Of a DNA stretch of 64,000 bases, positions 56,782-64,000 are shown piece by piece (position 1 is the first letter of the stretch; every line of letters starts with the position of its first letter). The stretch lies in assembly GCF_907165205.1 (NCBI RefSeq), contig NC_058189.1, positions 18,598,001 through 18,662,000 of the forward strand, read 5' to 3'. The position numbers and the translations under genes were made by a program. The notes below the pieces were generated by a model that ran no database searches, was not told where the DNA came from, and saw nothing but the letters and a program-made list of their open reading frames with translations. This DNA is from Coccinella septempunctata. Taxonomy: Eukaryota > Arthropoda > Insecta > Coleoptera > Coccinellidae.

Positions 56782-59700
56782 ATGTTTATTATACAATGGA
56801 ATATAAGATCAATAATAGCTAATTATAACGAACTTATGGGCAAGCTGACAATGTCTATGCCGGATATGATAGCCTTGACTGAAACCCTTCTTGATAAAGA
56901 TAAAATAATTAAAATAAAAAATTATAAAATCATCAGAAATGACAGATATGACCGTTGGGGAGGAATAGCCCTCTTAATCAAGGAAAATATAAAGTTCAAA
57001 ATTATAAACATAAATATCCAAAATATGCCAAAAAAATTCCAATTTCAGATAGTAGAAGTAAACAAGGTCTGGTTTATTAACATATATAACCCACCAGATA
57101 CCAAATTAGACAAGAAAATATTGATTAAAATAATAGATTCAAGCCCAGGTCCTTTTGTGATCATGGGAGACCTGAATGCGCAAAACTTCATGTGGGGGTC
57201 TGAGTCCATAAACCCCAATGGTAGGATTATTCAAGAGCTAACTGAAGATCGGGATATAATTATACTAAATGATGGATCTGCGACAAGACTGACGAAACCA
57301 AATGAAAAGAAAAGTGCACCAGACCTGACTATTGTACCGACTAATCTCGCCAACAAGTTTTCGTGGATGGTAAATCATGATACAGGACAAAGCGACCACT
57401 TCCCAATTCACATACATTTTTCAGAAGAACCAAATATAAAAACGACAAAATTTTATTCTACAAGAAAATTTAAAACTTCCAAAGCTGATTGGCCTAAATT
57501 CCAAACGAATATAAACAATTTCATGAGTGAGAATGAAATAAACAACTTAAGTGAATTCGATGATATGATTAAGATATGTGCGGAAAGAAGCATCCCCATC
57601 AAAATGGATAGAAAAACCAATAACCATAAGATTGCGATATGGTGGACTGATGAACTGACGAAGGCAATACTCCAGCGAAAAGATGCCTTTGCGGAATATA
57701 TAAGAGAACCCAATTTGGAAAATTATATCAGAGTAAAGGAATTGAAAGCCAGAACCAAACGTATGATCAAAACCGAAAAAAGGAATAGTTTCAGAAAATT
57801 TACTGAGAGTATAAATTTCAACAATAGCAAGAAAGCATGGAATACCATAAAAAAAAATTCAAAGGTAGTAAAGACGGACATACCTGCAATAACCAACCCG
57901 AGGTTGAAACCGTGGAAAAATTAATGATCAAACTAACAGAAAATAAATCACCCCTGATATCTTTTAACCTAGAGAACAACCTTTCCCCTATGATCACCCC
58001 ATTGGAAATTCGTAAACTTATACCGGAAAAAGACTCTGCTCCTGGAATGAATTCGCTGACATATCCAATGTACAGAAATCTACCTATAATGGCTTGGGAA
58101 AAATTAGCGGAAATATTCAACAAGCTACTTGTAAATCCACAAACTATAAATACCTCAATGAAATTTTTGATACTCCCTTTCGGCAAACCAGGTAAAGACG
58201 TCAACAATGTAGACAATTTACGACCCATCTCGTTGGCACCCTGCTCAGTGAAAATATTGGAGTCAATAGTAAAACACAGGATAGAAAAAATAACAGAGGA
58301 AAATATAGAAAAAAATAATCCCTACAGTTTCGGTTTTAGACGAGGAAAATCTATTTACGACAATCTCTTGGTGGCATGCTCCAGCATCTATGAATCCTTT
58401 ATACGGAGAAAATTCACTATCATTATTTTGCTGGATATAAAAGCAGCTTATGATAATGTGAACCTACATATTCTTAAGGATGATTTATATGATATCGGCA
58501 TACCAGTAGACATCGCAAATCTGATTATAGCTTTAATGAATTATCGGGAATTACATTTTCATGATAAAGATGCAGACAGCATAAAGGGACCCTGGATAGC
58601 GCATGAAGGATTAATACAGGGATCATTACTTAGCCCTACATTATTTAATGTATATCTCTTGAAAGTTGGGGTGTGCGCAGCGGGAAATGTTAAGATTTTT
58701 CAGTATGCTGATGATCTGTTTTTAGAATGTACAGGATGGGACATAGGAGAGATATGGGAAAATCTAGATAAAACCTTAAAAAATCTAGGAGAATGGCTGG
58801 GAAAGAGAAACCTCAAAATGTGTGCAGAAAAATGTGCTGCAATGTTATTTGCACGTAGACCCATACCTGAACAAATACCAAAGTTCTCCATCGAAGAAAC
58901 AGAAATCCCCTGGAAACAAGAGATAAAATATCTAGGAGTAACATTAGATCAAAAACTCAATTGGACAAAACAAATAGATGAGGTCTGCGGTAAAGCAATG
59001 AAGAACTGTAACATACTGAGAACATTATGTGGAACCTGGTGGGGTGCCCAACCTGGAGTACTGTTGGGGATATATAAATCGCTGATCCGACCACAGTTGG
59101 ATTTTGGGGCTCTATTGTATGGAACATGCTCTGTGACCTCTCTGAGGAAGTTAGACAGGGTACAATATCATGCACTAAGAATAAGCTTGGGACTTATGCG
59201 ATCTACGCCAATAAACATTATCCTTTCAGAAAGTGGAGAAATGAAACTGGAAAAAAGAAGAATATTACTATCGTCAAAATATATACTAAAAAGAATGAGA
59301 TGCAGAAATGGAGAGATCACAAAAACTTCCAGTCTACAACTTAAATATTGATATGCACATCAGGGACCATGATATAGTGGTAGCTCCAATAGAAAAAAAT
59401 AGCATCGACGCACCTTTGAAGTTCCAATCCTTTTGCGAGAGGCATATTAAATCCCCATATCAGGCTATTTATACCGATGCATCAAAACAGGACAATCCTC
59501 GGACCGTTGGAGCTGGAATATACTCTGAAAATATATCGGCATCTTTCAGATTACCAGATCATTGGGCTATATACACAGCAGAAATGTTCGCAATTGGATA
59601 TGCCTTAGAGTGGTCCCTGAAGAACAACCCTAGAACAAATATCATCATTTTCACGGATTCACGAAGCGCAATTATGAAACTTGAAAACTGGAAAATAAAA

Positions 59701-60320
59701 ACTGACATACATGCTATAGAAATTAGGGTTAAAACACTGCTAATAAGAGCAGAGGAGATGGGAATTAATGTTAAGTGTGTGTGGATCCCCAGCCATTCTG
59801 GCATAGCTGGGAACGAGGAGGTAGATAGGCTGGCTAACAGAGGGAGAGAAAAAGAGGTAACAAAATACGAGGGTAGCTACCAGGATGTTTACAACATGAT
59901 TAGACAAGAAGTCAAGAATGGAAGGAAATGGGCAGAAGTAAGGGAAAAACCAAAACCTACGTCAATATGGTGGGAGTTAAGGATAACATTACGGGAAACA
60001 AGTTAATAGGAACAAATATTTCAAGAAAAACATTAACAACAATGATTAGATTGAGATCTGGACATGTGCTATCACCCCAACACCTATACAAAATAAAAAT
60101 CAAAGATGAGGAAAAATGCCATTGTGGCGAACGCGGTGATATTGACACATATTTTTCGAATGCTCATTGAATCAGGAAAATTGTTCACTATTTTATACAA
60201 GATTAGAAGCATTCTCCTTTCAACACCCAATTAATCTGAATGAGGTCATTTTCAGCTCCTCTCCTGATTTTGCAAAACTCATATCTGAGTTCCTCAGGGC
60301 CTCAAACATCAAGCTGTAAT
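56782..60320 (+). pseudogene. I-clade ORF2: endonuclease-reverse transcriptase-RNase H, three frameshifts
   Basis: It begins MFIIQWNIRSIIANYNEL at 56782; endonuclease motifs TETLL, MGDLNAQNFMW and SDHFPI. A frameshift at about 57890 leads into the reverse transcriptase (LRPISLAPCSVKILE, LLDIKAAYDNV, GLIQGSLLSPTLFNVY, FQYADDLFLE). A shift at about 59340 leads into RNase H with the acidic residues YTDAS, TAEMFAI, FTDSRSA and EVDRLAN. A shift near 59990 leads into the terminal CHCGERGD zinc motif, and the frame ends at about 60320 after a further slip near 60150. Domain order and RNase H place it in the I clade. Confidence 0.9.
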
Positions 60321-61111
60321 TTCGATTTGACTCCTGTTAAAAGACCTAATAACATATCATGTTTGTTTGACAGTAACAAGTTGTTGTTTTCCTATGTCAG
60401 TGATGTCAACCTGTTCCTGTGTAAACACCGAACCCGAGACCGAACGTTTTGACACATGATACTGGGTGCATGTCCAATGGACGAGCCCAAGGTTTCCCAA
60501 CGTGACAGCTTGGGAAACAAGGAAGAAGAAGAAGAAGAAGAACTAATAATGTCTTCCGTGAATGTTATAGAATGATATGTAAAATAGTCATAAGCACAGT
60601 CGATCTATGAATGGAATTAGCAATGTGCTAATATTGTTAAACTTTCAGATCTAAGGAATGGCAAGAAATACTAGGAATGGAATTCACGGGTGAATCTCTA
60701 TATTCATTCAAGATCTGCAATAAGCATTTTTCACCAGATTCATATATGGATCTAAACAGATTTAAGCTTCACAGATCCGCAGTTCCTATTCCTCGGCAAA
60801 CCTCTGCAAGAACTATTAAGACACATGAAGTAAATATGGAATTTCATCTGTAGAATCTGAAAAAGGTATTTGAAAATTGCGATTTTGTGCATACGCCCTT
60901 CTGGCACGAAACCCTTCATATGATAACACATAACATCTCAACTCATTTTGCAAAAGTTTTGTTTTTTGTAGTTGTTGAAAAATAGTTATAAATTGTTTCA
61001 GAAATTATGACTAAAGTGACTGAGGCAGCTTTGGATGATCCAAGCCCTAGCTCAAAAATCCCACATTTGGCCACACCGAATATCAAGGACGAAAATATTC
61101 AGAAATTTTGA

Positions 61112-61930
61112 TGAACTTTCAATAATGGACAGTAGGTACACCAAGAAAAAAGCAATTAATGAAAATCATTCATAGAAGGGAGAATAATATGAGGAAAATT
61201 AAAACCTTATGTAGGGAAAATCCCAAGATTTAAAAGCTCTCACAAATGTATGTGAAACTAGTGTGGTATGTAAAATTATGAAATTAATGAAATTAGAAAA
61301 GGGAAAAGGCAGTGAAAAGAAAAATAAATATAATTCAACATTGAAAAATTTCAAATTCATTAATTTCAAATTTTTTTTTCTCCAAGTTCCATTTATTTTG
61401 TATTTCATTTGTAAAATAAAATTTAGCTATTGTATATACATAAACCTATACTATACATACATATACATACATACCTATACCTATATTTGTTAATTATTGA
61501 ATTGTTTCTTACTTAAATTGTGCTGGGACTTTTTTGGAGTTGAAATATAGCTATGAATCTTACTGATGTAGTTTTACATTTCCTATTTCCTCAGTGAATA
61601 AATGAGAAACTTTGCATTTTTGAAATCTGAAAATATTCCTTGATGAAAATTTGTCAATAAAGGCAATATTTATCAGATAGGACATTTTCCGTTCGTCAAA
61701 AATGCAAAATTTCTCATAAAACAATGTTGGCTCTTCGAACTGAATAAAATCGGCAATGCGCCAGTTCAAATTTCCCGCGCTTTTGCGAGAAACTGCATGC
61801 AGCGCCTCTACAAATGCTTTCCGAAAAAATTAGGGAGATGGAGAACTAGGATGTGACTTCATTTTAGCAGGTAGTTGACCATCTCGTTTGTCTCTGGTCA
61901 AAATCAATTCAGTATATTTCTCAAGAATAT
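61112..61930. other. Gene-free AT-rich stretch
   Basis: It contains a short (atac)n-like microsatellite near 61430-61490 and no recognisable gene. Confidence 0.4.
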
Positions 61931-61937
61931 TCGACTA

Positions 61938-62190
61938 TTCGAGATGGATAATGAAAAAAGAAAGTGCAAATTTACGGAAGATCTTCCAAAAGAATTTCCA
62001 TTCCTTATAAAACAAAACTTGATTCTGAAGTCCAATGTAAGAAGTGTTTGGGTCAATTAAGCACTGCATTTGGAGATAGAAGGGATATTGTAAGCTATGT
62101 TTCAAGTTACAAACGTAAAAAAAATGGTTAATGCAGCAGCGTTTTTCTCTCTGATCAAATATTTCAGACATTCAAATTTTGTTGGTTTAT
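61938..62190 (+). pseudogene. Third copy of the hAT zinc-finger-like ORF
   Basis: It reads MDNEKRKCKFTEDLPKEFPFLIKQNLILKSNVRSVWVN and, after a stop and a frame slip, ...VTNVKKMVNAAAFFSLIKYFRHSNF. It matches the ORF in the hAT-like elements at 21039 and 31593. No transposon ends were identified. Confidence 0.65.
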
Positions 62191-62244
62191 GAGTACCATG
62201 GTCTCTTGAAATCTCATAAAAGCAAAGAGTTTCATTTTTGCTTT

Positions 62245-62455
62245 TTTGAATAAGAGAAGCCCGATGATATGGCTTTATTTTTCAATCGTAGACGTTAAAA
62301 AAATAATGTGTTCCTGCGACACATTTCGGACGTTCCGAGAATTGTTCTAGAACCTAGAACTGCGCAAAACTGTTGCGCCCTAGTATCGAATACTCTGCGC
62401 AGTTCTAGAACCATTCTCGGACTGTCCGAAATTCGAACCCGAATACAGCTATTCT
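62245..62455. repeat. BED-finger fragment interrupted by a truncated palindromic MITE
   Basis: 62245-62321 matches the start of the BED-finger pseudogene at 38115 (aataagagaagcccgat, aaaaataatgtgttcctgcg). From about 62322 the sequence becomes the palindromic MITE of 27632-27775, with a shortened left arm, ending gaatacagctat at 62455. Confidence 0.7.
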
Positions 62456-62480
62456 ATTGATGAATAAATTGGTAATGGTA

Positions 62481-62672
62481 ATACCATTGTATGAAGATAA
62501 TTCTGGTGCAGTTGCCATTGCTAAATACGGCAACTCCACAAAAAACTCTAAACATACTGAAGTGTAGTATCATTTAATTAATGAGAATTATGAGAAGGGT
62601 GTGATTGATATTGTAAAGATGAAGTCTAAATTTAATTTAGCAGACATGTTGAATAAAAGTTTATATAAGAAT
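62481..62672 (+). pseudogene. Ty1/copia RNase H domain fragment
   Basis: The frame reads IPLYEDNSGAVAIAKYGN...SKHTEV, stop, YHLINENYEKGVIDIVKMKSKFNLADMLNKSL. The EDN.GA..IAK, SKH.(E/D)V..H and AD...K.L blocks are the C-terminal RNase H signature of Copia polyproteins. One in-frame stop. It is followed downstream by a polypurine-like run and TGTTG. Confidence 0.8.
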
Positions 62673-62795
62673 TCCCAATTAGTATGAACCCAAAAATAAG
62701 AATAAGTTTTTAAAAAACAGAGTGGAGTTAGGATTGGTTTAATTTTCTTGAAATGTGTTTTAGAATTTCATGTAAAGGATCTATATTATAGATTT

Positions 62796-62960
62796 AAGGA
62801 GGCGTGTTGTAAGTGTCCGGATATGTATCTCATAAATACTATAATATTGACCTTATCAAAGTGTTTCGTGGCGCCACCAGTCATACTATATTCCAGTTTG
62901 GCAACTCTGTGTTTAAGTCATTTTGAGTGACACATGTGATGATATTGACATATTTATAGG
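62796..62960 (+). mobile_element. Possible Copia polypurine tract and 3' LTR start
   Basis: aaggaggcg at 62796-62804 is followed by TGTTGTAAG at 62805, the same arrangement as the LTR at 10243-10615 (on the other strand). The LTR end could not be fixed; cttcaaca-like ends near 63256 are possible. It probably belongs with the RNase H fragment just upstream. Confidence 0.45.
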
Positions 62961-64000
62961 AAAAATCAGTCAGCCAGCCAGTTTTTGTAAAACGTTCTTC
63001 GAATAGAGATTGCAGATTTGATATGAATCTATAATTCAGTTAAGAGCAATTATGACCTATTTTCGAATAAGGAAAATGTTGACTGGAAATCGCATAACTG
63101 AAAAAAAATTGAAGAGAAATTCGAGGTTTTTTGATACCCTCTCAAAATTTGGAAATCGTCCGCAACTAAGCTTTTGCGTGCCTATTTTTATATGAAATTT
63201 TTTAAATAAAATTATTCAGGAAATATACTTAAAGTTTTGGACCTATCAAATTGTTCAACACCCCGTATATGGTCAACACTGTGTTTTGTACAATTAATTC
63301 AAGACAAAAAATCTTACTCCGAAGCAAATTAAGGTTATTTTCGTGACAAAAATTCTACTCTTTATTTACTAACAATATTCGAAATCACAATTATACTTTT
63401 TTCAGAGTGTTCATCAGAAATTTCAATTGATATCTATTTCAGGATCATAAGATAATTTCATTCGAAGCTTTGAGTATTCGATTAATACACTCAATGTTCA
63501 GAAGTACATATACTAAACTAAAGCTGTCTTTCTATATAGAATTTTTGTGTTCAAAGTTTCTCCGAAGAGAATGAGAACTATCGTATATTCCAACGGATTA
63601 AAAAACAATCATATATGAATGATCTTCCTTACAAAATACTTATTGCAGAAAAATCACGTGGTGAATAAGAATATCGTTAATGGAGATGAGGGGTTGAAAA
63701 AAATATGCGAAAAACAACTACATAGTGCTTCACATTATGTACAGAGTTAAATCGTCAACACTTTCTAATAGTGTTTTGGAAGGGTGGCAATTTCGAAAAA
63801 ATATTATATGATGTACCCTTAGTTATGTATTTTCATCGAAAAAGCGAGTCTGCCATTTATTCCCAGACGTATTTAAGAAGACTCTCGTTTTCTACAATTT
63901 GTCTTCTTTCCTTCGAATAATATGAATTTCTCAAGAAAATACAACAGAAATAAACCAGAATAGTCTGATTCAGAGTAGTTCGGAAATATTCACGTAAAAT
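62961..64000. other. Gene-free AT-rich stretch
   Basis: No recognisable coding, RNA or repeat feature beyond possible LTR sequence at its left edge. Confidence 0.35.

Larger units (their letters stand above)
54916..60540 (+). mobile_element. I-clade non-LTR retrotransposon with RNase H
   Basis: It is flanked by aagaactaataatgtc at 54900-54915 and 60538-60553 (the repeat partly merges with the tail). The 3' end is an (AAG)n run at about 60521-60540 instead of poly(A). ORF1 carries three CCHC knuckles; ORF2 carries endonuclease, reverse transcriptase, RNase H and a terminal zinc motif. RNase H plus a trinucleotide tail fit the I clade. Two frameshifts in ORF1 and three in ORF2 inactivate it. 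Confidence 0.9.
54802..61111 (+). pseudogene. THAP-domain gene remnant, three inferred exons
   Basis: Exon 1 (54802-54851, MIAKCQKLHNYPRNLG) ends at a GTGAGT donor. Exon 2 starts after cag at 60649 and splices in frame to give RSKEWQEILGMEFTGESLYSFKICNKHFSPDSYMDLNRFKLHRSAVPIPRQ, the second half of a THAP zinc finger with the C..H pair and the AVP box. A TAG lies at about 60853. A third possible exon after tttcag at about 61000 is open to 61111 (TKVTEAALDDPSPSS). The first THAP cysteine pair is incomplete, the protein is short and a stop precedes exon 3, so it is probably a pseudogene or a P-element-like remnant. Its first intron holds an I-clade retrotransposon. Confidence 0.65.

Overview
This is insect genomic DNA, probably from a beetle (low confidence on the order). 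It is AT-rich and intron-poor. It carries a replication-dependent core-histone cluster whose genes end in the metazoan SLBP stem-loop instead of a poly(A) signal. The cluster has been broken apart by retrotransposons and DNA transposons. No bacterial operons, tRNA or rRNA genes or CRISPR arrays were seen.

Layout. 0-3.9 kb: a decayed coiled-coil repeat protein and a ~149-bp satellite. 3.9-8.7 kb: a nearly intact Jockey-clade non-LTR retrotransposon (copy J-A1). 9-13.6 kb: a 40-bp minisatellite, a ~140-bp satellite with an inverted junction, a Copia-type LTR and a decayed gene with an exact 28-codon repeat. 13.6-18.2 kb: copy J-A2, whose 3' flank is histone H4 spacer. 18.2-20 kb: spacer and H2A (minus). 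20.3-32.5 kb: transposon graveyard with hAT-like elements, a CR1-group element, palindromic MITEs, and a Jockey-like reverse transcriptase interrupted by a Helitron and a hAT element. 32.6-40.1 kb: H2B (minus), copy J-A3 inserted in the H2B leader, a BED-finger fragment, and H1 (minus). 41.1-42.9 kb: a long foldback element. 44.0-45.1 kb: divergent H3 (minus) and H4 (plus). 44.7-47.0 kb: a ~1-kb-arm inverted duplication of H4 plus spacer. 47.0-53.2 kb: two head-to-head Jockey copies of a second subfamily (J-B1, J-B2) flanking a stranded copy of the H3/H4 promoter. 54.8-61.1 kb: a THAP-domain gene remnant whose first intron holds an I-clade element with RNase H. 61-64 kb: hAT, MITE and Copia remnants, otherwise empty.

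How it fits together. One H2A, one H2B, one H1, one H3 and one full H4 are present and each looks able to encode protein. H2B is separated from its probable promoter by 4 kb of retrotransposon, and the second H4 lacks its first three codons. The main observation is that six or more full or partial copies of one Jockey-clade lineage (two subfamilies) lie in histone leaders, coding sequence, promoters and spacers within about 50 kb, while only J-A1 has no visible histone flank. This is either an insertion preference for histone loci or a chance pile-up in a tolerant repeat array; the sequence alone cannot decide.
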